A DNA stretch of 42,368 nt from assembly GCA_024640315.1 (NCBI GenBank), contig JAHEFF010000030.1, positions 1 to 42,368 on the forward strand, in the 5' to 3' direction. Made by a program: the position numbers and the translations under genes. Below the pieces are notes generated by a model that was given only the letters and a program-made list of their open reading frames with translations, was not told the origin of the DNA and did not search any database. This document shows positions 9,271-18,357 of the stretch, in pieces. Source of the stretch: Woeseiaceae bacterium (lineage in GTDB: Bacteria > Pseudomonadota > Gammaproteobacteria > Steroidobacterales > Woeseiaceae). Position 1 is the stretch's first letter; each line of letters opens with the position of its first letter.

Positions 9271-10197
9271 GTGACAGACGAACAAATAGAAACTGAATGG
9301 GCAAGCCATCCGAATCATCACATTATAGATAAGGACTCGGACGACTTTCCCGAACTGCTGAAGCAGATTTCCAACCCACCCGGGCGGTTGTTTGTTGTCG
9401 GCAATATCGACGCATTGCACTTGCCATCTCTCGCAATAGTAGGAAGTCGCAATCCAACCCGGCAGGGACGGCAAAACGCCTACGAATTCGCGAAGCACCT
9501 TGGCCGTTCGGGCTTCTGCATCGTCAGCGGGCTGGCGAGCGGCATAGATGCTGCCGCGCATGAGGGCGCGCTTGACGGTGGCGCGATGACTGTCGCATTT
9601 CTCGGCCACGGCATCGACCAGGTCTATCCGGCGGATAACGAGCAGCTCGCAAACCGCATTGCGGCCAAAGGCGCAGTCTGCTCGGAGTTTCCAATCGGGA
9701 GTGAGCCCCGCCGTGAACATTTTCCACAGAGAAACCGCCTGATCAGCGGGCTTAGCCTCGGCACCCTCGTTGTCGAAGCGGCAAAACGGAGTGGCTCACT
9801 GATTAGCGCAAGACTCGCGTCTGAACAGGGACGTGAGGTTTTCGCCATACCGGGTTCAATACATAATCCGATGTCGCGTGGCTGTCACCAGCTTATTCGT
9901 CAGGGTGCCAAGCTGGTCGAAAGTGCGGCGGATATCGTTTCTGAACTGGGTCCGCTGGCCCTTCACCTGATGCAGCCCCCTGATGAATCGGTCGCTTCCC
10001 ATCCACCTGCTTCGGAGCATGACGCAGATTATGAAATGTTGCTGCAAACCATGGGATTTGACCCGGCGACCGTCGATGAACTTGCCGAGAGATCCGGTTT
10101 GACGATCGATCATGTTTCCTCCATGCTTCTTATCCTGGAGCTTGAGGGAAAGATCGACGCGCAAGCCGGCGGCCGGTACTCAAGACTGCATGAATAA
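9271..10197 (+). CDS. dprA: DNA processing protein DprA
   Basis: Loads RecA onto incoming single-stranded DNA during natural transformation. The Rossmann-like core is clear: IVGSRNPTRQG near residue 52 and the signature SGLASGIDAAAHEGAL near 90. A C-terminal winged-helix region (about 245-300) is also present. The start is GTG 9271; an in-frame TAG at 9259 rules out any longer form. The protein (308 aa) therefore has a short N-terminus and seems to lack the SAM-like domain found in many DprA proteins of about 360 aa. It is preceded by the terminator of the LysM gene, so it needs its own promoter in the short gap. Confidence 0.95.
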   Translation: MTDEQIETEWASHPNHHIIDKDSDDFPELLKQISNPPGRLFVVGNIDALHLPSLAIVGSRNPTRQGRQNAYEFAKHLGRSGFCIVSGLASGIDAAAHEGALDGGAMTVAFLGHGIDQVYPADNEQLANRIAAKGAVCSEFPIGSEPRREHFPQRNRLISGLSLGTLVVEAAKRSGSLISARLASEQGREVFAIPGSIHNPMSRGCHQLIRQGAKLVESAADIVSELGPLALHLMQPPDESVASHPPASEHDADYEMLLQTMGFDPATVDELAERSGLTIDHVSSMLLILELEGKIDAQAGGRYSRLHE

Positions 10198-10231
10198 CTT
10201 GAATTCGGCCTGACAGGGAGATGCTCCGGGC

Positions 10232-10708
10232 ATGAAAGAAAATGTACTCGACGTCCTGATGTACTTGTTTGAGACGTACATCGACGCTGAGGAAGAGCCT
10301 GAATCGGATCAGAATGAGCTCAGAGACGAGCTGTCCCGGGCAGGCTTTGGCGACTCCGAGATCGACCGCGCCCTGGATTGGCTTGACGGTCTGACCGATA
10401 ACCATGACAAATTCATCTGCAATCTGCAGGCTGTTCGGGGAACACGCATTTTTAATGATGTCGAGACCGAGCGGCTGGATGTCGGGTGCAGGGGCTTTAT
10501 TACGTACCTGGAACAGATCGGCATTCTCTCGGCGCCTCAGCGCGAAATTCTCATCGACCGTCTCCTTGCTCTTGAAACGCCGGACATTGATGTCGAGCAG
10601 ATTAAGTGGGTTGTCCTGATGGTTTTATTCAGTCAGCCCGGTCAGGAGCTGGCGTATGCCCGGATGGAAGATCTCGTCTTCGATGAGGGCGAAAGCCAAC
10701 TGCATTGA
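10232..10708 (+). CDS. smg: Smg family protein (DUF494)
   Basis: Small acidic protein (158 aa) of the Smg family, whose gene lies next to dprA/topA in many Gammaproteobacteria; molecular function not established. Recognised from the N-terminal VLDVLMYLFETYIDAE segment and the GFGDSEIDRALDWLDGL segment. It starts 34 bp after dprA and is probably co-transcribed with it. No transmembrane segment or catalytic motif is visible. Confidence 0.93.
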   Translation: MKENVLDVLMYLFETYIDAEEEPESDQNELRDELSRAGFGDSEIDRALDWLDGLTDNHDKFICNLQAVRGTRIFNDVETERLDVGCRGFITYLEQIGILSAPQREILIDRLLALETPDIDVEQIKWVVLMVLFSQPGQELAYARMEDLVFDEGESQLH

Positions 10709-10879
10709 GAATGCTCCAGACGGCACGATTCGTGCGTTAGGCGTCGTCCCGAAGCGCTCGTGTATTCTTATATACAGTGCGCATTCCCCGATGGTTTTTG
10801 CCTTTCCTCGGGCGCATCTGAAACCTTTTCAATATGCATTCCGTCAACAATCTGAAATCCCGCTGGAAAACCGAAAAAT

Positions 10880-10908
10880 TTGACAGACCGGCCTTAACCC
10901 TGTAATTC
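10880..10908 (+). promoter_or_regulatory. Candidate sigma-70 promoter for topA
   Basis: A perfect -35 TTGACA at 10880-10885 is followed after 17 bp by TAATTC at 10903-10908. The predicted start near 10914 lies inside the hairpin at 10909-10930, so promoter and terminator would be interleaved. Based on consensus match and location only. Confidence 0.45.
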
Positions 10909-10934
10909 AACCGCGGCATTGTCCGCGGTTTTTT
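10909..10934 (+). terminator. Rho-independent terminator between smg and topA
   Basis: AACCGCGG (10909-10916) pairs with CCGCGGTT (10923-10930) around a 6-nt loop, and the T-run continues to 10934. It would end the dprA-smg transcript 200 bp after smg. The ~170 bp between smg and the promoter candidate contains no gene that I can support. Confidence 0.85.
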
Positions 10935-10969
10935 ATATCTGGCCCAGAAAATAAGGATCGAAATCCAGT

Positions 10970-13438
10970 ATGTCCAAGAATCTTGTCATCGTCGAATCAC
11001 CTGCTAAAGCGACCACCATTAGCAAGTATCTCGGCAAAGATTTTGATGTCCTGGCGTCTTACGGCCATGTTCGCGATCTCGTGCCCAAGGAGGGCGCCGT
11101 GGACCCCGAGCAGGGGTTTGCGATGAAGTACCAGGTGATCGAGCGCAATGAGAAACACGTTAAATCGATCATTAAGGCGCTAAAGAATGCCGATGCGCTT
11201 TACCTCGCAACTGACCCGGATCGCGAAGGCGAGGCCATTTCCTGGCACCTGATCGAGCTCTTGAAAGAGCGCAAAGCGCTTGGCGACAAGGCCGTCCATC
11301 GCGTCGTGTTTCACGAGATCACCAAGGAAGCGGTCAGGGACGCAGTTGAAAATCCACGCACGCTGTCGAATGAATTGGTGAGTGCGCAACAAGCGCGCCG
11401 TGCGCTCGATTATCTCGTTGGCTTCAACCTCTCGCCCCTGTTGTGGAAAAAGGTTCAGCGCGGCTTGTCCGCTGGCCGGGTGCAGAGCCCGGCGCTCCGC
11501 ATGATCGTCGAGCGTGAACTGGAAATTGAGGCCTTCAAGGCACGCGAGTACTGGTCCATAGAAGCTGACGTAAGTAAGAACGAGCAGCCGTTCCTGTCGC
11601 GACTCGTTCGCTACAAGAATGAAAAGGTCGAGCAGTTCAGCTTTCAGAATGAAGCATCGGCTCGTGAAGTCGAAAAGACGATTCTCGACGCCGCCGCAGG
11701 CAAGCTCACTACGATCAGTGTCGACAAGAAGCAGCGCCGCCGCAACCCGGCCGCACCATTCACGACATCGACGCTGCAACAGGAAGCATCCAGGAAGCTG
11801 GGCTTCAACACCCAGTGGAGCATGCGGGTCGCACAGAAACTTTACGAAGGTATTGAGTTGTCCGACGAGGGCAATGTGGGTCTCATCACTTATATGCGCA
11901 CCGACTCCGTTACGCTCGCGGACGTTGCTGTAGCCGAGATCCGCGACATCATCGAAGAACGTTACGGCGCAGAAAACGTACCCGATGATCCACGCACCTT
12001 CAAAACCAAGGCAAAGAATGCCCAGGAGGCGCACGAAGCGATTCGACCAACTTCGGTTGCACGCACACCTGAGTCGCTGAAAGGCATGCTCGACAAGGAT
12101 CAACTCAAGCTCTACACACTCATCTGGCGTCGCACCATGGCCTGCCAGATGGTTCCTGCCGTGTTTGACACCGTCGCGCTCGAATTCGCGCCAGGAGAGT
12201 CATCGGTTGATGAAGCCGGTGATGCCCATCGATTCCGCGCCAACGGCTCGGTATTGGTCGAGCCCGGCTTCATGGCCGTCTATCACGAAGGCAAGGACGA
12301 CTCGAAGGACGACGATGGTGATCGATTGCTTCCGGAAATTTCGGTCGGTGACATCATCAATCTCGACGTGTTGCGGCCGGAACAACATTTCACGGAACCA
12401 CCGCCACGATTTACGGAAGCAAGCCTCGTCAAGACACTCGAGGAGTACGGTATCGGGCGACCGTCAACCTACGCGAGCATCATTGCCACATTGAAGAATC
12501 GCGAATACGTGGAGATGGACGCCAAGCGATTCCTCCCGACCGACATTGGCAGAATCGTAATCGGCTTCCTCACGGAACATTTCACACGTTATGTTGACTA
12601 CGATTTTACTGCCAGGCTCGAAGACGACCTCGATGCCATATCTCTGGGCGAACAGGACCTCGTCCCGCTTCTTGAGACATTCTGGAAACCTTTCCATGAC
12701 CTGGTCGTGGACAAGGAACAAAGCGTAACCCGGGAGCAGGTTGCCCAGGCCCGCGAATTAGGCATTGATCCGAAGAGCGGCAAGCCGGTTACCGTCCGAA
12801 TGGGCCGCTATGGACCATTCGTGCAAATCGGCACAAAGGATGACGAAGAGAAACCGAAATTTGCAGGTCTGCGCCCCGGCCAGAAGATGGCAGACATCGA
12901 TATGGCAGCGGCGATGGAACTCTTCAAGCTGCCACGCAAGCTCGGCGAAACACCGGACGGGCTTGCAGTCTCGGCGAGTATCGGACGCTTCGGGCCCTAT
13001 GTGCGCTACGGTGACAAATATGTGTCTATCAAAGATGACGACCCATACACGATCGAGCTTCCCCGGGCACTGGAGCTAATCGAAGAGAAAAAGATCGCAG
13101 ACGCCAACCGGATCATCCTCGACTTCGAAGACGAGGGCATCCAGGTGCTGAATGGGCGCTACGGTCCATACATAACCGACAAGACCAAGAATGCTCGTGT
13201 GCCGAAAGATCGCGAACCAAAAACTTTGACCCTCGAAGAATGCAGGGAATTGCTTGCGGCCGCCCCGGTTCGTGGCAAACGCGGCAGTAAGAAAGCAGCA
13301 AAGAAGAAAGCCGCGAAGAAGAAAGCGGCAAAGAAGAAGGCAACAAAGAAGAAAGCGAGCAAGAAAAAAACCTCGAAGAAGAAAGCCGCGAAGAAAAAGG
13401 CAGCCAAAAAGAAAGCAGCTGAGTCCAGCGAGACCTAG
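10970..13438 (+). CDS. topA: DNA topoisomerase I with lysine-rich tail
   Basis: Type IA topoisomerase that relaxes negative supercoils. The TOPRIM domain is at the N-terminus (E9 in VIVESPAKA, metal-binding TDPDREGE at 81-88). The catalytic tyrosine is Y308 in LITYMRTDSVTL. The C-terminus carries three glycine/aromatic topoisomerase repeats (GRYGPFV, GRFGPYV, GRYGPYI) rather than Cys4 zinc ribbons. The last ~45 residues are a Lys/Ala repeat (KKAAKKKA type), probably for nonspecific DNA contact, ending ESSET. At 822 aa it fits the zinc-free class. It is preceded by a terminator and its own promoter candidate, so it is probably transcribed separately from smg. Confidence 0.98.
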   Translation: MSKNLVIVESPAKATTISKYLGKDFDVLASYGHVRDLVPKEGAVDPEQGFAMKYQVIERNEKHVKSIIKALKNADALYLATDPDREGEAISWHLIELLKERKALGDKAVHRVVFHEITKEAVRDAVENPRTLSNELVSAQQARRALDYLVGFNLSPLLWKKVQRGLSAGRVQSPALRMIVERELEIEAFKAREYWSIEADVSKNEQPFLSRLVRYKNEKVEQFSFQNEASAREVEKTILDAAAGKLTTISVDKKQRRRNPAAPFTTSTLQQEASRKLGFNTQWSMRVAQKLYEGIELSDEGNVGLITYMRTDSVTLADVAVAEIRDIIEERYGAENVPDDPRTFKTKAKNAQEAHEAIRPTSVARTPESLKGMLDKDQLKLYTLIWRRTMACQMVPAVFDTVALEFAPGESSVDEAGDAHRFRANGSVLVEPGFMAVYHEGKDDSKDDDGDRLLPEISVGDIINLDVLRPEQHFTEPPPRFTEASLVKTLEEYGIGRPSTYASIIATLKNREYVEMDAKRFLPTDIGRIVIGFLTEHFTRYVDYDFTARLEDDLDAISLGEQDLVPLLETFWKPFHDLVVDKEQSVTREQVAQARELGIDPKSGKPVTVRMGRYGPFVQIGTKDDEEKPKFAGLRPGQKMADIDMAAAMELFKLPRKLGETPDGLAVSASIGRFGPYVRYGDKYVSIKDDDPYTIELPRALELIEEKKIADANRIILDFEDEGIQVLNGRYGPYITDKTKNARVPKDREPKTLTLEECRELLAAAPVRGKRGSKKAAKKKAAKKKAAKKKATKKKASKKKTSKKKAAKKKAAKKKAAESSET

Positions 13439-13462
13439 AAGCCAGGAGCCAGGCCGAGCGAT

Positions 13463-14017
13463 ATGGCCACGTCACAAAACCTTCGACGCGCAGCCCAAAT
13501 TCTTGAAAACGGCGGCGTCATCGCTTATCCGACAGAAGGCGTTTTCGGCCTCGGTTGCCTGGCGCATGACATCAAGGCTGTCGATCGCGTCCTGAAAATT
13601 AAATCACGTGATCCGGCGATGGGACTCGTTGTAATTGTCTCGAATCCGGAACAGTTGATCGGCTGGGTCGATATGCCGGTTGAAAAATTGTCGCTCGACT
13701 CCAGTGACGAGCACCCGATTACATGGATCGTGCCTGCGACAGATGAGGCGCCAAAATGGATCCGCGGCGACCATGCGGGCATTGCGGTTCGGCAGACTAC
13801 TCATCCGGTTGCGAAGGCACTATGCGAAGCGGTTGACGCGCCATTGGTCTCGACCAGCGCCAATATTTCAGGGCGCCCGCCAGCCAGCGGTCGCTTTGTC
13901 CTGCGCAGCATATTCGGCACTTTAGTAGACTACATCGTGCCAGGTGAATGTGGCCCGGCTCTGAATCCATCCGAAATTCGCGACATCGAAACCGGCAAAA
14001 TCCTGAGGTCCGCATGA
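13463..14017 (+). CDS. tsaC: Threonylcarbamoyl-AMP synthase TsaC (YrdC family)
   Basis: Makes threonylcarbamoyl-AMP from threonine, bicarbonate and ATP for the t6A37 modification of ANN-decoding tRNAs. The 184-aa product is a single YrdC domain: the N-terminal [16 protein letters not shown], the [13 protein letters not shown] segment equivalent to the KxR...K nucleotide-binding patch, and [11 protein letters not shown] near the C-terminus. It is the short TsaC form without the Sua5 C-terminal domain. The stop overlaps the hemF ATG by 4 bp (ATGA), so the two are coupled; it starts 24 bp after topA. Confidence 0.96.
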   Translation: MATSQNLRRAAQILENGGVIAYPTEGVFGLGCLAHDIKAVDRVLKIKSRDPAMGLVVIVSNPEQLIGWVDMPVEKLSLDSSDEHPITWIVPATDEAPKWIRGDHAGIAVRQTTHPVAKALCEAVDAPLVSTSANISGRPPASGRFVLRSIFGTLVDYIVPGECGPALNPSEIRDIETGKILRSA

Positions 14018-14925
14018 GTGATGTTGATATCCAGGCTGTAGAAGAATATCTGCGTGCATTGCAGATGCGGATTTGTTCATCCCTCGAGGAAGTGGATGGC
14101 AAAGAAAAGTTTCGCCAGGATCACTGGGACCGCCCGGGTGGAGGAGGAGGAGAAAGCCGCGTTCTTATCGGCGGCTCGGTATTCGAGCAGGCAGGAGTCG
14201 GTTTCTCCCATGTTTTTGGCAATGAGATGCCGCCGTCGGCAACCAAGAGCCGCCCGGAACTAGCCGGCAAGAGTTTCCAGGCTATGGGTGTTTCGCTGGT
14301 GCTGCATCCGCAGAACCCATACGTACCGACGACCCACGCCAACTTTCGCTTTTTCACAACCGACAGTGGGGACGGCGACCCGGTATGGTGGTTCGGTGGT
14401 GGTTTCGATCTGACGCCTTACTATCCGTTTCATGACGACGTCGTTCACTGGCATAAAACGGCCAAAGAGGCTTGCGACCCGTTCGGTGATGACGTTTATG
14501 CGAAGTACAAAAAGTGGTGTGACGAGTACTTCTTTCTGAAGCACAGGAACGAGACGCGAGGTGTTGGCGGACTGTTTTTCGACGACCTGAACGGGATGGG
14601 CTTTGAGAGGTCCTTCGAGTTTACGCGTGCCATTGGCGACCAGTTCCTGCCGGCCTATTTGCCCATAGTGAGATCGAGGCACAAACACAAGTACGGCGAG
14701 CGGCAGCGCGAGTTTCAGCTTTACCGCCGCGGCCGATATGTGGAGTTCAACCTGATTTACGACCGCGGCACGCTGTTCGGGCTGCAATCTGGCGGCAGAA
14801 CCGAGTCCATACTGATGTCGCTTCCACCGCGTGTTCGCTGGGAGTACAACTGGCAACCCGATGCGGGCTCCCCGGAAGCTGATTTGTACGAAAACTACCT
14901 GCAACCCCGCGACTGGCTGCCGTAG
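14014..14925 (+). CDS. hemF: Oxygen-dependent coproporphyrinogen-III oxidase
   Basis: Aerobic heme-pathway enzyme that decarboxylates two propionates of coproporphyrinogen III. The 303-aa product carries family hallmarks: [54 protein letters not shown] and the C-terminal [19 protein letters not shown] chose ATG 14014 because GAGG lies 5 nt upstream and the codon forms an ATGA overlap with tsaC; longer forms would run into tsaC and add a non-homologous extension. Presence of HemF rather than only HemN implies heme synthesis under oxygen. Confidence 0.97.
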   Translation: MSDVDIQAVEEYLRALQMRICSSLEEVDGKEKFRQDHWDRPGGGGGESRVLIGGSVFEQAGVGFSHVFGNEMPPSATKSRPELAGKSFQAMGVSLVLHPQNPYVPTTHANFRFFTTDSGDGDPVWWFGGGFDLTPYYPFHDDVVHWHKTAKEACDPFGDDVYAKYKKWCDEYFFLKHRNETRGVGGLFFDDLNGMGFERSFEFTRAIGDQFLPAYLPIVRSRHKHKYGERQREFQLYRRGRYVEFNLIYDRGTLFGLQSGGRTESILMSLPPRVRWEYNWQPDAGSPEADLYENYLQPRDWLP

Positions 14926-14938
14926 AACGCCCAAACAC

Positions 14939-14974
14939 AAGGCCTGGCGCCGCTTGTGCGCCTTTCCGGGCCTT
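14939..14974 (+). terminator. Hairpin downstream of hemF
   Basis: AAGGCCTGG (14939-14947) pairs with CCGGGCCTT (14966-14974) through nine pairs including one G-T wobble, with a smaller GC-rich hairpin inside. No T-run follows, so it is a weak terminator candidate or just a stable 3' end structure. Confidence 0.4.
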
Positions 14975-15055
14975 CACTCTCAATATTAAGTCCTATGAAA
15001 AACCGGGATTTACACCGGTTTCCTGAGTTAGAATCGAATTGAATCGAATCGGGCC

Positions 15056-18000
15056 ATGATCCGAGCGAGAATCTCCGTGACACTAATAAGGCTGACAATT
15101 CTGTGCATGATGTTCGTGGGCGGCGCAAGCGTTGCCGACTACGAAACACGGTTGCGTGATGGCGGGCCGCCGCTTGGTATCCGACTTGCCGGCACGGAAG
15201 ACGCCAATAGTGATCCCAAGGTCTACATCGTTCAGCTCAAGACCCCGCCGGCAGCCGTGATTCACGCCCAATCGGCGCCACGAGTCATCAGCAAGCCGTC
15301 ACCTGGCGCCTTGCCGTCGGTCCCGAGATTCGACAAAACCAGCGCTGCGGTCCAAAGCCATGTCCAGCGACTGGAAAATGAGCAGGCAGCCGTCATCGCA
15401 AATGCCGGGGTCAATATCGAGCCGATTTACAGTTATCGCTATAGCCTGAACGGTTTTGCGGCGCGCATGACGGCAGCGCAAGCCACGAAGATCGAACACC
15501 TGCCAGAGGTGCTGCGCATTTGGGAAGACGAGGTCAGACCGCTTGCGACCAACCACAGCGCGACCTTCCTCGACCTCTTCAACGCTAACACCGGTTTGAG
15601 GGGTCCGGCCGGGCTTAACGGCGATGGCATCGTGATCGGCGTGATCGACAGCGGCATAGCCCCCGAACACCCGGCAATTCAGGATACGCGTCCGGTGGAC
15701 CGGCCCAGCGCGTGCTGGAGTGCCTGGGCGGAAGTATCGTTACTCGGCCGGTGGCTGTGCAAGAACTACAGGCGAGCAGAAGATGTTGTGGACTTTGATC
15801 CGCCCGAGAACTGGAACGGTATTTGTGAAACCGGTCCCGAATTCACGGAGGATAACTGCAACAACAAGATGATCGGCGCACGAGTTTTCGTGAGTGGAGC
15901 GCAGGCAACCGGACCGATTGATCCGGGCGAGATTTTCTCCGCAAGAGACGTTGATGGACACGGTACTCACATTGCAACCACGGCAGCCGGCAACAAGGTA
16001 AAGGCGTCTATCTTCGGCACACACCTGGGGTCAGTCGAAGGAATGGCGCCCAAAGCCCGCATCGCAACTTACAAAGCCTGCTGGCTCCGTCCCGGCGGCA
16101 CCCGCGCCAGCTGCAACACCTCCGATCTCGCTAATGCCATCGACATGGCTGTGGGCGACGGCGTGCATATCATCAATTACTCGATTGGCAGCTCTCTGTT
16201 CACCGTTACCGCACCCGACGACATCGCGCTGCTGGCAGCAGCAAAGGCCGGGGTGCTGACAGTCGTTGCCGCCGGCAATGAAGGACCGAACCTGCAAACC
16301 GTTTCCTCTCCGGCTGGCAACCCTGCAGTCATCACCACCGGGGCTTCCAGTCGCGACGGTCAGCATTCACTCGAGGCGTTGAAGGTGAATACACCGGCCT
16401 CCGTCGCTGGCAAGTATGCTGTTAAGGAAGCAGCCTTTACTCCTGCCCTGATCGACCGCGATCCGATCGAGGCGCAGCTCGTTCTCGCAGATGACGAAGA
16501 TGACACATTGCCGGATGGTTCCGCAGGAAACACCATGGATGGCTGCCAGGCGATAACAAACACCACCGCCATGTCCGGCAACATTGCGTTTATCGAGCGA
16601 GGCGGTTGTGACTTCGACGAGAAGGTTGCTAACGCTGAGGATGCGGGCGCTGTTGCAACGGTGGTCTTTAATATTGCCGGTGATCCGATTGTAATGACCG
16701 GGGTGTCCGGCCTGTCCGACATTCCCGCGGTCATGATCGGCAGTGCCGACGGTACCTTGCTGCTTGATGAGATCAATAACAACGAGCCCGTTAACATCGT
16801 TCTCGACAAGAGCCTCTTCCTGACAGTGGATGACACCGGCAACGTAATGGCCACGTTTTCATCACGCGGACCGGGACCCGTGCAGGACATTCTCAAACCC
16901 GATGTCACGGCGCCGGGTGTAAACATCCTTGCCGGACATACGCCGGATGCTATTGCGACTGTGTCCGGCGAGAACTTTTCCTTTTTGAGCGGTACCTCCA
17001 TGGCCGCACCGCATGTTGCGGGCGTGGCCGCGCTGTTGAAGCAGGGACACCCGGACTGGAGCCCGGCAGCCATCAAGTCCGCACTGATGACCACGGCGTA
17101 CCAGGAAGTCAGCATGCCGGACGGCTCATCGATTATTCCGTTCGATTACGGCAGCGGCCATATCGACCCGAACAAAGCCAACGATCCGGGTCTCGTTTAT
17201 GAAGTGACTGATGAGGAGTATGACGCGTTTGCCTGCGCCATCGGCTCGCCCGATATCGAACAGACACGTTGTGACGCACTGGAGGGGAACGGCGTTTCGT
17301 TCGAACCGGTCGACATGAACCAGCCGAATATCTCGGTATCGCGACTTACCCGGGCAACCACCGTTAAGCGCCGAGTCACCAATGTCACCGAAAATACTGA
17401 AACCTACAACGTGGAGGCTGAGCTGCCGCCCGGGATCAACCTCACGGTGTCGCCGACGTCGCTCACTGTCGGCCCGGGCCAGACCGTCGAGTACGAAGTG
17501 ACGCTGACGTTCACCGACGGGCCGCAGGATATCTACCGCTTCGGCAGCCTGACCTGGGTGAGTAACGATCACCGGGTACGCAGCGTTATCGCAGTGCAGC
17601 CACTGTCGGTCGACGCGCCGCGAGAGATGTTCTCATTCGGCGGCAGCGGCAGCCTTTCGTTCCCGGTTGATTTTGGCTACACCGGCGCTTATTCGCCGGG
17701 CGTGCACGGTCTCCGGCTACCGCTGATCCTTGACGGCTTCGTTGATGAAGATCCGGACAAGACGTTCACATTCCGCACCGGCAACGGCGTCACCGCGCAC
17801 CTGGTCGATGTACCTGCCGATCAGGCTTTCCTGCGCTTTTCAACGTTCGATGAACTGACGGACGGCAACGACGATCTCGATATGTACGTCTACTACTGCC
17901 CCGACGGCATTAACTGCTCGAAGATCGGGCAAAGCGGCGGACCCACCTCACGCGAAGAGGTAGATATCTTTTTACCGGGGGCAGGCACCTACGCGGTCTT

Positions 18001-18256
18001 CATTCACGGCTTCGAAACCGATAACGTCGCCGGGGGTCCCGGCGCTTTCTACACGCTGCTTAGCTGGGCTTTCGGTCTCTTCGACGACCAGGGCAACATG
18101 ACGGCAACAGGTCCAATGGCCGTGACCGCCGGAACAACCGGCGACGTGACCGTCGACTGGAACGGCCTTGCCCCGGATACCATCTACCTCGGTGGCATCT
18201 CACACAACACGCCGGATGGCCTGGTCTCGCTGACCATCATCAATATCGGTAACTAA
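15056..18256 (+). CDS. Secreted S8 subtilisin-like protease with PA insert
   Basis: Predicted secreted serine endopeptidase of 1066 aa. In order: signal peptide (hydrophobic about 8-27), an I9-type propeptide region (about 55-160), and a peptidase S8 catalytic domain with the triad D198 (GVIDSGI), H302 (DGHGTHIA), S647 (SGTSMAAPHVAG) and oxyanion N408 (AAGNEGP). A protease-associated (PA) domain is inserted at about 460-590. After residue 690 come beta-sandwich domains, including a fibronectin-like stretch (about 765-850), with a final beta-rich segment. This layout resembles plant-type subtilases. No sorting signal or membrane anchor is seen at the C-terminus. Several cysteines between 220 and 270 may form disulfides. 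It is a stand-alone gene ahead of the palindromic repeat. Confidence 0.95.
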   Translation: MIRARISVTLIRLTILCMMFVGGASVADYETRLRDGGPPLGIRLAGTEDANSDPKVYIVQLKTPPAAVIHAQSAPRVISKPSPGALPSVPRFDKTSAAVQSHVQRLENEQAAVIANAGVNIEPIYSYRYSLNGFAARMTAAQATKIEHLPEVLRIWEDEVRPLATNHSATFLDLFNANTGLRGPAGLNGDGIVIGVIDSGIAPEHPAIQDTRPVDRPSACWSAWAEVSLLGRWLCKNYRRAEDVVDFDPPENWNGICETGPEFTEDNCNNKMIGARVFVSGAQATGPIDPGEIFSARDVDGHGTHIATTAAGNKVKASIFGTHLGSVEGMAPKARIATYKACWLRPGGTRASCNTSDLANAIDMAVGDGVHIINYSIGSSLFTVTAPDDIALLAAAKAGVLTVVAAGNEGPNLQTVSSPAGNPAVITTGASSRDGQHSLEALKVNTPASVAGKYAVKEAAFTPALIDRDPIEAQLVLADDEDDTLPDGSAGNTMDGCQAITNTTAMSGNIAFIERGGCDFDEKVANAEDAGAVATVVFNIAGDPIVMTGVSGLSDIPAVMIGSADGTLLLDEINNNEPVNIVLDKSLFLTVDDTGNVMATFSSRGPGPVQDILKPDVTAPGVNILAGHTPDAIATVSGENFSFLSGTSMAAPHVAGVAALLKQGHPDWSPAAIKSALMTTAYQEVSMPDGSSIIPFDYGSGHIDPNKANDPGLVYEVTDEEYDAFACAIGSPDIEQTRCDALEGNGVSFEPVDMNQPNISVSRLTRATTVKRRVTNVTENTETYNVEAELPPGINLTVSPTSLTVGPGQTVEYEVTLTFTDGPQDIYRFGSLTWVSNDHRVRSVIAVQPLSVDAPREMFSFGGSGSLSFPVDFGYTGAYSPGVHGLRLPLILDGFVDEDPDKTFTFRTGNGVTAHLVDVPADQAFLRFSTFDELTDGNDDLDMYVYYCPDGINCSKIGQSGGPTSREEVDIFLPGAGTYAVFIHGFETDNVAGGPGAFYTLLSWAFGLFDDQGNMTATGPMAVTAGTTGDVTVDWNGLAPDTIYLGGISHNTPDGLVSLTIINIGN

Positions 18257-18267
18257 AGGGGCCAGCA

Positions 18268-18353
18268 GAACAAAGGGGTCAGAGTACATTTTCAGAAGCG
18301 GCAGGAGATTAATTTACGGACGGTGTTGAAAATGTACTCTGACCCCTTTGTTC
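18268..18353. repeat. Palindromic repeat, copy 1
   Basis: A perfect 27-bp inverted repeat (18268-18294 with 18327-18353) encloses a 32-nt centre. The arm contains GGGGTCAGAGTACATTTTC. The same arm core and a related centre of identical length recur at 19192-19273, in the same orientation as judged from the centre sequence. It lies 4 bp from the esterase stop codon. It resembles the dispersed GGGGTCAGAGTACATTT palindromes seen in many proteobacterial genomes, sometimes near IS200/REP-associated transposases; that link is from memory and not testable here. It could form a very stable hairpin in transcripts from either side. Confidence 0.95.
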
Positions 18354-18357
18354 CGCG

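Noticed and set aside
11180..12103. 307-codon minus-strand frame inside topA
   Set aside because: It lies entirely within the topoisomerase catalytic region on the other strand and has no recognisable homology.
16360..17115. 251-codon minus-strand frame inside the protease gene
   Set aside because: The opposite strand encodes the catalytic S8/PA domains with all triad motifs; the antisense product is Ser/Thr/Pro-rich with no recognisable domain.
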